A DNA stretch of 7,138 bases. Source: RUG14300 sp964619685. GTDB taxonomy: Bacteria; Bacillota; Clostridia; Christensenellales; CAG-1252. The notes beneath the pieces were generated by a model, which was not told the origin of the DNA, did no database searches, and saw only the letters and a list, made by a program, of their open reading frames with translations. Location of the stretch: the NCBI GenBank assembly GCA_964619685.1, contig CAZUET010000091.1, forward strand, positions 1 through 7,138. The letters are read 5' to 3'. Made by a program: the position numbers and the translations under genes. This document shows positions 1 to 7,138 of this stretch, in pieces. Every line of letters starts with the position of its first letter. Within the stretch, counting starts at the first letter, position 1.

Positions 1-55
1 GAACCCCATGCATATGCATATACATCGGTCCAACCCTTATCGTTATAGAAGTATA
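1..55 (-). repeat. Exact 55-bp direct repeat, copy in the second CBM26 module, running into the window edge
   Basis: Second copy of the 295-349 repeat. It begins at the first base of the window, so the true repeat probably extends further left. A sequence end lying inside a repeat is typical of an assembly break. Confidence 0.9.
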
Positions 56-1808
56 TCTTAGTCTTCTCGGTTGTCTCTCCCTCAGGTGGTCTTGAAGTTG
101 TATCGAATCCGTCTACCCACATATAACCGTTGTAGTAAGGCTTATCGGGATCAAGGGTGAGATCGGGGGTTTGAGGCTTATCTATACCACCATTAAAGAT
201 AACATTACCAAATCCATTAGGAATCTTAGCCGTATACCAACCGTCGTGTCCTTCAACCTTGGTCATCTTTTCGCCCGGCCACGAATTGTTACCCGAACCC
301 CATGCATATGCATATACATCGGTCCAACCCTTATCGTTATAGAAGTATACGGTCGTGCTGTCTTCTCCTGTATCCTCGGGAACGCTTACCCAAATGGAGT
401 GGCCATCATCATCATACTTCTTAGCATATACGGTATATTCTCCGCTAACCTTGGCTATTCCTGTAAATCCGCATGTTGGTTCGTAATTCAAATATTCAAA
501 CCCGTCGGTATCTATTATTTCGATAGAATCGCCCTTATTAAGGTTAAATGTACCGTAATATTCGGATGTTACATTTGCTGCTTCGGGAGCTTCGTTCTTG
601 ATAAGGTTATACACAGTGCTACCGTTGACCTTGACAATTACTCCAAATTGAGGAGGTATTATAGGATCGGCAGGCTTTTCTGCAAAGCTTTCGCCGTCCT
701 TATAATATGGCTTATCCTTATCGAATGCAACGGTTGCTACTGTATCTAAGCCACTCTTAACTACAACTCTCGTTACGCCCTCATCAACCTTTACTGTAAA
801 CCAGTTAGCGGAGCCTCTAAGTACTGTAAATGAAACATTTTCACGGAACAGCTCGTCACCCTTATATAAATCACCGCTCAGGCTTGTTACATTATCGCTA
901 TATACATATAAAGGATAGGTAACTACAGGCTTTTCCACCCATTTAGCATATACGGTAGTGTTTGCCGTTACATTAAACTTACTGTTTTTAGAAGTAAATC
1001 CTGCCTCCACTAAGCAGTAGGAGTCAAAATACCATCCAGAGAATGTGTATCCGTCACGAGTAGGATCCTCGGGTCTTGATACAGATCTATTATCTTCTGC
1101 GAAAGCGGTAATAGGCGTAGAGCCCCCATAATTCATATCAAAGGTAACAGTCCAACCATTAATAGGTTCACCTTCTTCGATATCATCCTCTAACTGCTCG
1201 AATGTAATCGTTGCAGTTGCATCGCTATCGCTATAGCCTGTTGAACGAGCTACGATATATAACTCATATGTACCCTTTGCCAAGCCCTTAATGGTACCTG
1301 TCATACCTACTGTACCTTGTTTAGCAACTATCTTATGTTCCTTCAATGATCCGTCGGTCATTTTGACCATTGCTACATATTCTTGTGCACCATCTACCGA
1401 ACGCCATTCAATGGTTCCGTCCGCTCTTGCCTTTAGGTTCTTAGGCGTATCGAGCTTGCGTGAATAATTGAAGTCAAGTCTTGAACGGTCGCTCATTATG
1501 TCAGGCTGACCATATTTATCTAGAGTGATCGCTCTCACCCACATATAATTGACTTGTCCGCTTATCAAGCTCGTTTGTATATTCTCGTTATTAGCCTCAA
1601 AGCTCGTACCGGACACGAAAAATCTATCTGCTACATAATCATTGAAATACACAAGATAGCCGTCGGCTCCCTCTACCGCATTCCAAGAGAATACACCGTT
1701 TTTGACCTTGAGATCACGAGGGGATGTCAGTTCCGAGGATGAGCATCCTACCAAAACTACACCCAATATAACTATAAATATTACCAATATAATCAGCTTT
1801 TTCTTCAT
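1..1808 (-). CDS. Starch-binding lipoprotein with Fn3-like, InlB and tandem CBM26 modules (C-terminus cut off by window edge)
   Basis: The frame is open from ATG at 1808 to the left edge: 602 complete codons with no stop, so the 3' end is missing. Residues 1-22 are a lipoprotein signal ending LVGC (Cys22) then SSS. Two Fn3-like modules follow (about 27-113 and 119-203; SPRDLKVKNGVFSWN, TPKNLKARADGTIEW). An InlB repeat spans about 219-290 (GYTFSGWYFD, ending VYAKW). Residues about 298-372 look like a weak CBM26 relative. Residues about 386-477 are an unrecognised beta domain (SGEYTVYAKK, GHSIWVSVP). A clear CBM26 starch-binding module covers about 486-570 (VYFYNDKGW, VYAYAWG, SWPGEKM, GWYTAKIP, KPYYNGYMWVDG), and a second begins about residue 585, cut after WG. 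No catalytic motif is present in the visible part; a distal GH13 domain beyond the edge cannot be excluded. Translation is probably coupled to the upstream gene through the ATGA overlap. Confidence 0.9.
   Translation of the reverse strand, partial: MKKKLIILVIFIVILGVVLVGCSSSELTSPRDLKVKNGVFSWNAVEGADGYLVYFNDYVADRFFVSGTSFEANNENIQTSLISGQVNYMWVRAITLDKYGQPDIMSDRSRLDFNYSRKLDTPKNLKARADGTIEWRSVDGAQEYVAMVKMTDGSLKEHKIVAKQGTVGMTGTIKGLAKGTYELYIVARSTGYSDSDATATITFEQLEDDIEEGEPINGWTVTFDMNYGGSTPITAFAEDNRSVSRPEDPTRDGYTFSGWYFDSYCLVEAGFTSKNSKFNVTANTTVYAKWVEKPVVTYPLYVYSDNVTSLSGDLYKGDELFRENVSFTVLRGSANWFTVKVDEGVTRVVVKSGLDTVATVAFDKDKPYYKDGESFAEKPADPIIPPQFGVIVKVNGSTVYNLIKNEAPEAANVTSEYYGTFNLNKGDSIEIIDTDGFEYLNYEPTCGFTGIAKVSGEYTVYAKKYDDDGHSIWVSVPEDTGEDSTTVYFYNDKGWTDVYAYAWGSGNNSWPGEKMTKVEGHDGWYTAKIPNGFGNVIFNGGIDKPQTPDLTLDPDKPYYNGYMWVDGFDTTSRPPEGETTEKTKIYFYNDKGWTDVYAYAWG
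295..349 (-). repeat. Exact 55-bp direct repeat, copy in the first CBM26 module
   Basis: Identical base for base to positions 1-55, offset 294 nt (98 codons, in frame). It encodes the N-terminal strand and aromatic binding segment of CBM26 (YFYNDKGW to YAYAWGS). Identity stops sharply at the 5' side of the module, where the linkers differ. Confidence 0.95.
1805..1808 (-). other. ATGA stop-start overlap joining the second and third genes
   Basis: Read on the minus strand, positions 1808-1805 spell ATGA. ATG is the start of the CBM26 lipoprotein and TGA is the stop of the GLUG lipoprotein. This 4-nt overlap is a classic arrangement for termination-reinitiation coupling and supports one polycistronic transcript. 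Confidence 0.95.
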
Positions 1809-4411
1809 GATCTATCTCCTTTAACTTGCCATTTCAATACAAGCTTATCTCCGTCAAGCACCCAAACATTATTGATTGCATTCATCTTTTCAATAAGTCC
1901 ACTTATGCTATCCACCATACAGTCGGCACTTGTAGTTTCCTTACCGTCAATGACTATCTTATTGTATTGTGTTCCTGACGCAACACCTGCTTCTAAATTC
2001 TTACCTATTGCGGTGGCTTTTACATAATAGCAGTCATTTATCATATTATTGAAGCCTGCTATACCTCCTATAGTTAAGGGGCTACCTGTAACTAAGCCCG
2101 AAGATGACGAGGGACTTGCACTACTAAATCCTTCATTTAAAACAAAGCATAACTTAGCCGACCTAAAATCGCCTTCGATGTCTCCTGTTTTATTCCATTC
2201 CGTGCCATCCGGACTCATTCTTACAAATATTACACCTATAAGCTCTTCTGCAGATACTCCGATATCCGCATAAAAATATTGTCTATCTTCAAATGAGACC
2301 GTGTTCATTTTTATACCCGGCCATGTGGGCTGAATACTCTTAGACCAATAGTACAAATATATTTGAGCATCATTACTTGTTATCCAACTGCAATTAGAAT
2401 AATCAAGATATACTCTGTTTGCTTTCAATTTATCAACATTTATATCAAATGTTCCGTCACTGTAACAGTTGACCACACCAAAAGCACTACCTTCCTCATT
2501 ATATCCGTAGTTATCACCTACGATACCACCTATTCCGTTTGCACCGCTAAGGGTACCTACATTATAACAAGATAGTATATATGCGTTGGCATAACTCATT
2601 TTACCGACCTCGTTGATACCGTCACCGCCGTTTTTACCTGCGATACCGCCACCATAACTGGTAACACTAATCTTACCCGTGTTATATGATAGGCTTATCG
2701 TACTATCAAATTGTAGAACGCCGTCATCGTATATATTGAAGTTGTAGCCGACAATACCGCCTGCATAGGTGTTAGCGGTTATATCGCCCTCGTTACCGCA
2801 TTCGGTAATCGTTCCATTATTTCTTGCAACTATACCGCCTACCGTTGTGTTACCCGATACCGATGCATAGTTCTTACAGCCCTTTACAATACCCGAATTA
2901 AATATCGCAACGCCACCCGATTCATTAGCACCGTATATAGATGTAGTCGATTCAATGGTACAATTAATAATTGTTCCCTTATTGATAGACACAAGACCGC
3001 TTGCACCGTCTCTTACCGCATATATTGAGCTGTTTCTAACTGTTACATTCTCTACCAAGCCTCTATTGGTATATGCAAGAATGGAGCATTCGCCACCCTT
3101 GTTATGTAAGTTACCGTCATTTGTTCTTACAGTCCAGGTACGCCAATTCGCATTATCGAATACGAGATTTTTAATCACACCCGTCTTAGCTATGGAGTCG
3201 AATATAGATGAATAACCGTCCTTATAATAAACTACGGTATTTGTCAAAGCATATCCGTTACCATCTAATTCACCCGAAAACGAACCCAAATTATAGAAGT
3301 TACTATAATCCTCATCATCCTTTGGTGAATACTCTGTAAGAACGATATCATTGGCTAATTTATAGTACATACTGCGATTTACGCTTTCATAGTACTCTAT
3401 ATATCTCATTTCTTCTGGAGTGGTAATTATAAAGGGATTACCCTCGCTTCCATTGCCCTTTTCGCTTGAGAAATAGGATACCTCGCTTCCATTACTCTCA
3501 CCAATATTTACATCATTATTACCTGCCCAAACTGCCTTGACAAGAAATTTGTTTGAGCGGTCACTTTCAAGGTCGGTGATAGTGGTTACCGTGTTATTGA
3601 CATCTTGAACATAATAAACATTTGCACCAAGCACCTCGTCAAATTTGAGTACAGCACCGTCCATTCTTACATTTTGGGGTGCAGGATAGTGAACACTGCC
3701 CTTAGCTGACAGATACTTGACTTTTACCGCTTGACTGTCAAGTGCATATACTCCATCACCTACGAATTTGATCGAAATATCCGCATCTTCACTCAGTGAC
3801 GATAGGTCAAAAAATGATGAATCGGCACTAAGAACGCTTTCTTTACCGTTTACGGTTACAGATACATTTTTTGCCGACGAATTGGCACTCCATATAAGTT
3901 TTCCATCCGAATAGTCAAGAGAGGGATATACTATAGCACTGCCCCTGTGGGTATAAACGGTTGCTTCCGACCAGTCTGTACGCTCGTCACCCCTTACCGC
4001 TCTTACCTTAGCGGTGAATACGCCATCTAATGGAAGGGGATCTAACAGTAACAAACTGTAAGTCGTAAATCTATGTCCGTCCTTGACGATACCGTTAATA
4101 TCGATATCATAGCTTGTAGCCCCTGCAACCTTTGTCCAACTCAAAAGTCCTGCATTAGAAACCTTTAATCCGGTCGGCACTGTAAGTTCTATAGGAGTTA
4201 CAGGAACATCAGGTTCGCTTGGATCATCGGGACCGATTGGATCATCAGGATCATCAGGCTTATTAGGGTTATTTGGATTATTAGGGCTATCGGGGGTGAA
4301 TTGCCATAATCCGCCACCAATTTCACCAGTATTACCGCTACAAGCCACTAAGCATGCTACGATGCTTAGGACTATAACGAATATCATTATTATCAATACT
4401 TTTTTCTTCAT
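1805..4411 (-). CDS. Non-catalytic surface lipoprotein with Fn3-like modules, GLUG repeats and a nested starch-binding-like module
   Basis: Not a recognised named gene. Residues 1-24 form a lipoprotein signal ending LVAC (Cys24 preferred; an overlapping IVAC at 17-20 is the alternative). A Pro/Asp/Asn linker (about 38-72) precedes three Fn3-like modules at about 75-155, 158-235 and 242-314, with hallmarks such as PTGLKVSNAG...SWTKV and PAPQNVRM. From about 318 a GLUG domain starts with the usual lead-in (NPFIIT, YYKLANDIVL, GELDGNGY). It then shows repeat cores GGIVARN (525), GGIVGYN (551), GGIAGKN (588) and GGIVGDN (628). Residues about 666-772 break the repeat with a beta module (VYLDYSNCSW, YLYYW, TWPGIKM, IFVRMSPDG, WNKTGDI) resembling starch-binding CBM25/26-type modules. 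GLUG resumes at GGIAGFN (782) and ends with VWVLDGDKLVLKW. No enzyme motif is seen. Inferred role: binding starch or the cell surface next to the amylase. It starts 19 nt after the amylase stop, and its TGA overlaps the next start. Confidence 0.88.
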   Translation of the reverse strand: MKKKVLIIMIFVIVLSIVACLVACSGNTGEIGGGLWQFTPDSPNNPNNPNKPDDPDDPIGPDDPSEPDVPVTPIELTVPTGLKVSNAGLLSWTKVAGATSYDIDINGIVKDGHRFTTYSLLLLDPLPLDGVFTAKVRAVRGDERTDWSEATVYTHRGSAIVYPSLDYSDGKLIWSANSSAKNVSVTVNGKESVLSADSSFFDLSSLSEDADISIKFVGDGVYALDSQAVKVKYLSAKGSVHYPAPQNVRMDGAVLKFDEVLGANVYYVQDVNNTVTTITDLESDRSNKFLVKAVWAGNNDVNIGESNGSEVSYFSSEKGNGSEGNPFIITTPEEMRYIEYYESVNRSMYYKLANDIVLTEYSPKDDEDYSNFYNLGSFSGELDGNGYALTNTVVYYKDGYSSIFDSIAKTGVIKNLVFDNANWRTWTVRTNDGNLHNKGGECSILAYTNRGLVENVTVRNSSIYAVRDGASGLVSINKGTIINCTIESTTSIYGANESGGVAIFNSGIVKGCKNYASVSGNTTVGGIVARNNGTITECGNEGDITANTYAGGIVGYNFNIYDDGVLQFDSTISLSYNTGKISVTSYGGGIAGKNGGDGINEVGKMSYANAYILSCYNVGTLSGANGIGGIVGDNYGYNEEGSAFGVVNCYSDGTFDINVDKLKANRVYLDYSNCSWITSNDAQIYLYYWSKSIQPTWPGIKMNTVSFEDRQYFYADIGVSAEELIGVIFVRMSPDGTEWNKTGDIEGDFRSAKLCFVLNEGFSSASPSSSSGLVTGSPLTIGGIAGFNNMINDCYYVKATAIGKNLEAGVASGTQYNKIVIDGKETTSADCMVDSISGLIEKMNAINNVWVLDGDKLVLKWQVKGDRS
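1815..1822 (-). promoter_or_regulatory. Ribosome binding site of the CBM26 lipoprotein
   Basis: AAAGGAGA on the minus strand, 6 nt before the ATG at 1808 and inside the 3' end of the preceding coding sequence. It decides this start, because the gene is otherwise hidden by the lack of a stop codon in the window. Confidence 0.85.
2096..2416 (-). other. Starch-binding-like module nested in the GLUG domain
   Basis: Codons for about residues 666-772 of the GLUG lipoprotein. The segment has the order of motifs seen in CBM25/26-like beta sandwiches: VYLDY..CSW, IYLYYW, TWPGIKM, YFYADI, VIFVRMSPDG, WNKTGDI. GLUG cores lie on both sides (GGIVGDN at 628, GGIAGFN at 782). Domain borders are estimates by eye. 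Confidence 0.65.
4202..4300 (-). repeat. Low-complexity Pro/Asp/Asn linker coding repeat
   Basis: Short imperfect 9-nt units encode PNNP, PDDP and similar tripeptide-spaced prolines at residues about 38-70 of the GLUG lipoprotein. It is an extended, acidic spacer between the lipid anchor and the first Fn3-like module, probably spanning the cell wall. Confidence 0.8.
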
Positions 4412-4422
4412 TTCTATTCAAA

Positions 4423-4430
4423 TCTCCTTA
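4423..4430 (-). promoter_or_regulatory. Ribosome binding site of the GLUG lipoprotein
   Basis: TAAGGAGA on the minus strand, directly after the TAA stop of the amylase (4433-4431) and 11 nt from the ATG at 4411. It fills most of the 19-nt intergenic gap, leaving no room for a terminator or a separate promoter. Confidence 0.88.
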
Positions 4431-7118
4431 TTAACCCGAGATCTTAGCAACTACACTTCCGCCTGCAGGAATATAGTCAAGACTTGCTCCTTGAGATGCA
4501 CATACAAGTTGAGCACTCGATCCAAATACACTGCGAGCGTTTTTGTATTCCGATGTATTAAAGTTACATACTACCCAATAGGTCGTACCTTCAAACGATC
4601 TCGTAAACGAGAACATATCACTGCTACCGAATTTCTTGAAAGCATAATTGCCGTAGCGTATTACTCTGTCTTCTGACTTCAGCTTAGTCCACTTAATCAC
4701 TTCGTTGAGGAATGAATTACTGTCAGCGAGCTGTTCGTTAGCACCGAGAAGAGCTTCATTGTAGTTATCCCACTTAACATAATAGGTCTTATCACCGGAT
4801 ATCGAGTAGTTAGTTGTATACTTACTGCCTTCTGCCGTTGTCGTCCACTTGAACGGCTGTCTATATTGACGGTCTACATGCGGTGAATTCTTATTTTCAC
4901 CCGCACCATAGTTACTGCTCATACCTAACTCGTCGCCGTAGTATATCCAGCTGATGCCAGGTAAGGTCATCATTGCCGATATGGTGGTCAATGCTCTACC
5001 CTTAGCGATTTCCGCATTTGCACCGGATATCGTGCCAGATACCCAGTCAGAACCATTCAATACACCTGCCACATTGTTCATAAGTCTTGGTAAGTCATGG
5101 TTAGAGGTAAATAATGAACCGCTTACTTGTTTACCGTAATCCATTGCTGTATTCAAGGCTCCAAGATAGCTCCAAGCACCGCCCTTTAATTCATTAGTGT
5201 TTGTTCCTTTCGGTATAGAACCGTCAGATGAAGTATTTTCACCTGCTAATCCGCTACCCCAAGCTTGACCTGCTGCAAGCTGACCAAGATTATAATACAT
5301 ATAGAAATCGAGCATTCCGTCAAAGGCTTTGTAGTATGGAGCTACATTATAAGCATGTCCGTCAAAGTTTTCACCAACCATATATAGATTAGGATTGATT
5401 TTTTTAGCTTCGCTTATAAGCCATGAGAAGAAGTTGATATTCTTAGTTACATTACTGCTATAATCGGTGTTGGTTGCATCGTCAAAATCTTTTATGATAA
5501 CATCACTTGGAGATGCTGTCACCTCATCCGCCATATAGATATGCTTAACTGCGTCAATTCTGAAGCCGTCTACACCCTCGTTGTCGCCTAATAAGGTCAT
5601 CCAAAACTTGGCTACACCTAATATAGCATCTCTTGTCGGTTGATAGTCATAGTTCAATTCAGGCATTCCCGACGCAAATTTTGCATAATATGAATAATCG
5701 TATTCGCTGTATTGATACCAGCTTTCCGATAGCTCTTCTGTTGTATGATTACGCCAATGATAGAAGCTACGATAATTAATTCCGTCCTCCTCAACCATCT
5801 TTGCGGATTTTTGGAACCACGCATTATTTACCGATGTGTGATTCAACACAAGGTCCATAATGACTTTCATACCTTTCTCATGGCACTTTTGGAGCAATTC
5901 TTTATAGTCGTCAATAGTTCCAAACTTTGGATCTACCGCACAATAATCGATTATATCGTAGCCGTGATAGGAATCGGAATACTGTATAGGTGTAAGCCAC
6001 AGTACATCAATATTTAATTTTTCCAAATAGTCGAGATTGTTGATGATACCTCTAATATCGCCATATCCGTCACCGTTAGAATCGGCAAAGGATGCTACCA
6101 TTATTTGATAGCCTACACCCGATACGGTGTCGAAAATATCGGTAGGATCAGCAACTACGCCTAAGTCCTTTGAACTGTCGACATTACAAATAGATACATT
6201 AGTACCGTCGTCATTTTCGTAAGGATTGGAAATTTCGGTCTTATCTGCTAAATTCAAAACGAAATCGCCCACATTATCCTGTGTAGCAAAAATATGGATT
6301 GCTCCGTTAGCACGAATGGACTTCTCAACAACAAAGTATTGGTTACCACCGTCAGAAGTCCAGTGAGTACCCGAACTTTTACTGTCATCGTATACTATCA
6401 AGAATCCTATTTCGGAATCGAGATATCTATCAAAATCTAATGCATACTCGGGTTTATAATTCTCACCAGTGGAGCCGTCCTTGAAAAATTGTAAGCTTTC
6501 ATTCTCAGCATTACCGGCATCGTCATAGACCTCGGTCATATCGATATCGCATACAGCTCCGCCTATATCGTCCACTATTACTTCACCATTCTCATCCCTA
6601 TCCCAATTAAAGGTTCTGCCTGTATAAGCCTTAGGCCATACCCATGTACTCATTTTTGCATATGCCTTAGGATCGTTGTCAAAACGCATATAGTGAATGT
6701 ACAAGTGACCGTTTTCACTCGTTGCATCGAGGTTTTCCTCATATGCTTTGATAGCGTCTGCATTTACCGCTTCTGTCCATTGTGCATATAACACAAGGTT
6801 TTTGTCGGGCATTGTGTCAAAGGTGAAAGCATTTTGATATGTACCATAATCGGTATACCATCCACCAAAAGAGTATCCTGCCCTTTTTGGATCGTCGGGC
6901 TTTGATATCTTTTCACCTGCTTTGATACCGCTCATTGTATTTACTTGGGTTGCCTTATCTCCTGTGTAGAAGTAAATATTATACTTCGCAACCAAAGATC
7001 CGTCGCCGTCGCCACCGTCCGGAGGAATTACGCTTGGATCGGTGTTACAGCCCACAAATGTGAACAGCATGCACGCTATCATCATTAGAACTAATATGTT
7101 AAAAAATGTTTTCTTCAT
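4431..7118 (-). CDS. Lipoprotein alpha-amylase, GH13, with InlB repeat and CBM41-like module
   Basis: Predicted surface-anchored endo-acting enzyme cleaving alpha-1,4 bonds in starch or related glucans. Residues 1-24 are a lipoprotein signal (MKK, hydrophobic core, then FVGC with Cys24), followed by a Gly/Asp-rich linker. Residues about 45-114 match an InlB/Listeria-Bacteroides repeat (GYSFGGWYTD, ending LYAQW). Residues about 136-285 resemble CBM41: YIHYMR, a WVW pair (Trp159, Trp161), GFLIVYDD, IHIFATQDN. The GH13 barrel begins near 335 with a Ca-binding-type loop (Asp346-Asp354, DSNGDGYGD). Conserved regions follow: DLVLNH (422-427), MPELN (485-489), GFRIDAVKH with nucleophile Asp522, VGEN with acid/base Glu583, and SNHD with Asp675. 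A beta-sandwich C domain closes the protein (about 815-895). MPELN and the VGEN/GFRIDA forms fit intermediate alpha-amylases (GH13_36-like). The YNWGYDP signature of type I pullulanase is absent. Family is secure; neopullulanase-like specificity cannot be excluded. First gene of the cluster; the start is fixed by the signal peptide and a GGAG 11 nt upstream. Confidence 0.93.
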   Translation of the reverse strand: MKKTFFNILVLMMIACMLFTFVGCNTDPSVIPPDGGDGDGSLVAKYNIYFYTGDKATQVNTMSGIKAGEKISKPDDPKRAGYSFGGWYTDYGTYQNAFTFDTMPDKNLVLYAQWTEAVNADAIKAYEENLDATSENGHLYIHYMRFDNDPKAYAKMSTWVWPKAYTGRTFNWDRDENGEVIVDDIGGAVCDIDMTEVYDDAGNAENESLQFFKDGSTGENYKPEYALDFDRYLDSEIGFLIVYDDSKSSGTHWTSDGGNQYFVVEKSIRANGAIHIFATQDNVGDFVLNLADKTEISNPYENDDGTNVSICNVDSSKDLGVVADPTDIFDTVSGVGYQIMVASFADSNGDGYGDIRGIINNLDYLEKLNIDVLWLTPIQYSDSYHGYDIIDYCAVDPKFGTIDDYKELLQKCHEKGMKVIMDLVLNHTSVNNAWFQKSAKMVEEDGINYRSFYHWRNHTTEELSESWYQYSEYDYSYYAKFASGMPELNYDYQPTRDAILGVAKFWMTLLGDNEGVDGFRIDAVKHIYMADEVTASPSDVIIKDFDDATNTDYSSNVTKNINFFSWLISEAKKINPNLYMVGENFDGHAYNVAPYYKAFDGMLDFYMYYNLGQLAAGQAWGSGLAGENTSSDGSIPKGTNTNELKGGAWSYLGALNTAMDYGKQVSGSLFTSNHDLPRLMNNVAGVLNGSDWVSGTISGANAEIAKGRALTTISAMMTLPGISWIYYGDELGMSSNYGAGENKNSPHVDRQYRQPFKWTTTAEGSKYTTNYSISGDKTYYVKWDNYNEALLGANEQLADSNSFLNEVIKWTKLKSEDRVIRYGNYAFKKFGSSDMFSFTRSFEGTTYWVVCNFNTSEYKNARSVFGSSAQLVCASQGASLDYIPAGGSVVAKISG
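6264..6713 (-). other. CBM41-like (pullulanase-associated) module of the amylase
   Basis: Codons for about residues 136-285. The LYIHYMR opening strand, the W-x-W pair (Trp159, Trp161), the GFLIVYDD strand and the IHIFATQDN closing strand match the CBM41 pattern. In known CBM41 modules the two tryptophans stack on alpha-glucan. The loops are longer than in typical copies of about 100 residues. Confidence 0.7.
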
Positions 7119-7126
7119 CGTAAGAT

Positions 7127-7133
7127 AATCTCC
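7127..7133 (-). promoter_or_regulatory. Ribosome binding site of the amylase
   Basis: GGAGATT on the minus strand, with the GGAG 11 nt upstream of the ATG at 7118. The same GGAGATT lies in the leader of the second gene. Only 5 more bases lie upstream, so the promoter is not in the window. Confidence 0.75.
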
Positions 7134-7138
7134 GATCT

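Noticed and set aside
171..749. Open frame on the plus strand of 192 codons, and other plus-strand frames across the window
   Set aside because: They lie opposite minus-strand genes with clear domain content, lack convincing ribosome binding sites and give hydrophobic or low-complexity products without recognisable motifs. They are antisense shadows.
421..957. A 15-bp match around the GCATATACGGTA segments near 421-437 and 943-957
   Set aside because: Both encode the recurring TVYAK strand motif at domain ends. The similarity is explained by the protein motif and is not a DNA-level repeat element.
4412..4430. Terminator or promoter between the first and second genes
   Set aside because: The gap is only 19 nt, is mostly ribosome binding site, and holds no inverted repeat.
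7131..7138. The window ends with TCCGATCT, which matches the last 8 bases of a common Illumina adapter
   Set aside because: The preceding bases do not continue the adapter, and the adjacent GGAGATT is a plausible ribosome binding site also present in the leader of the second gene. Chance is more likely, though the final few bases deserve caution.
1..7138. A Bacteroidetes Sus locus
   Set aside because: No SusC/SusD-type gene is visible, and the strong Shine-Dalgarno sites are atypical of Bacteroidetes. The CBM26 modules and lipobox contexts fit Clostridia better.

Overview
The window holds three consecutive surface-lipoprotein genes, all on the minus strand and read from right to left. They are closely packed: there are 19 nt between the first and second genes and a 4-nt ATGA overlap between the second and third. 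The second and third genes each have a strong Shine-Dalgarno sequence (AAGGAG / AAAGGAG) and the first has a shorter GGAG. Each product starts MKK followed by a hydrophobic stretch and a lipobox-like cysteine. SD-led initiation, moderately low GC by eye, and the families present (CBM26, CBM41, InlB-type repeats, Fn3-like modules, GLUG repeats) point to a Gram-positive anaerobe, most likely a gut Clostridia member. The genus cannot be named from this sequence.

Right part (7118-4431): an 895-residue secreted lipoprotein alpha-amylase. In order it has a lipobox, an InlB/Listeria-Bacteroides repeat, a CBM41-like starch-binding module, a GH13 catalytic barrel with all catalytic residues present, and a C-terminal beta domain. 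Middle (4411-1805): an 868-residue non-catalytic lipoprotein with a Pro/Asp linker, three Fn3-like modules and a GLUG-repeat domain. The GLUG domain appears to be interrupted by a starch-binding-like beta module. Left part (1808 to the window edge): a third lipoprotein, cut off by the window after 602 codons. It has two Fn3-like modules, an InlB repeat, a possible degenerate CBM26-like module, an unrecognised beta domain and at least two tandem CBM26 modules.

Together the genes look like a cell-surface starch-capture and degradation operon: one enzyme plus two large lipid-anchored binding proteins. It is loosely analogous to the SusE/F/G lipoproteins of Bacteroidetes, or to non-catalytic starch-binding proteins of ruminococci, but in a Gram-positive setting. 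No transporter or regulator is in view. The promoter and terminator must lie outside the window: only 20 nt precede the first gene, and the last gene runs off the left edge. There is no gene-free stretch longer than 20 nt.
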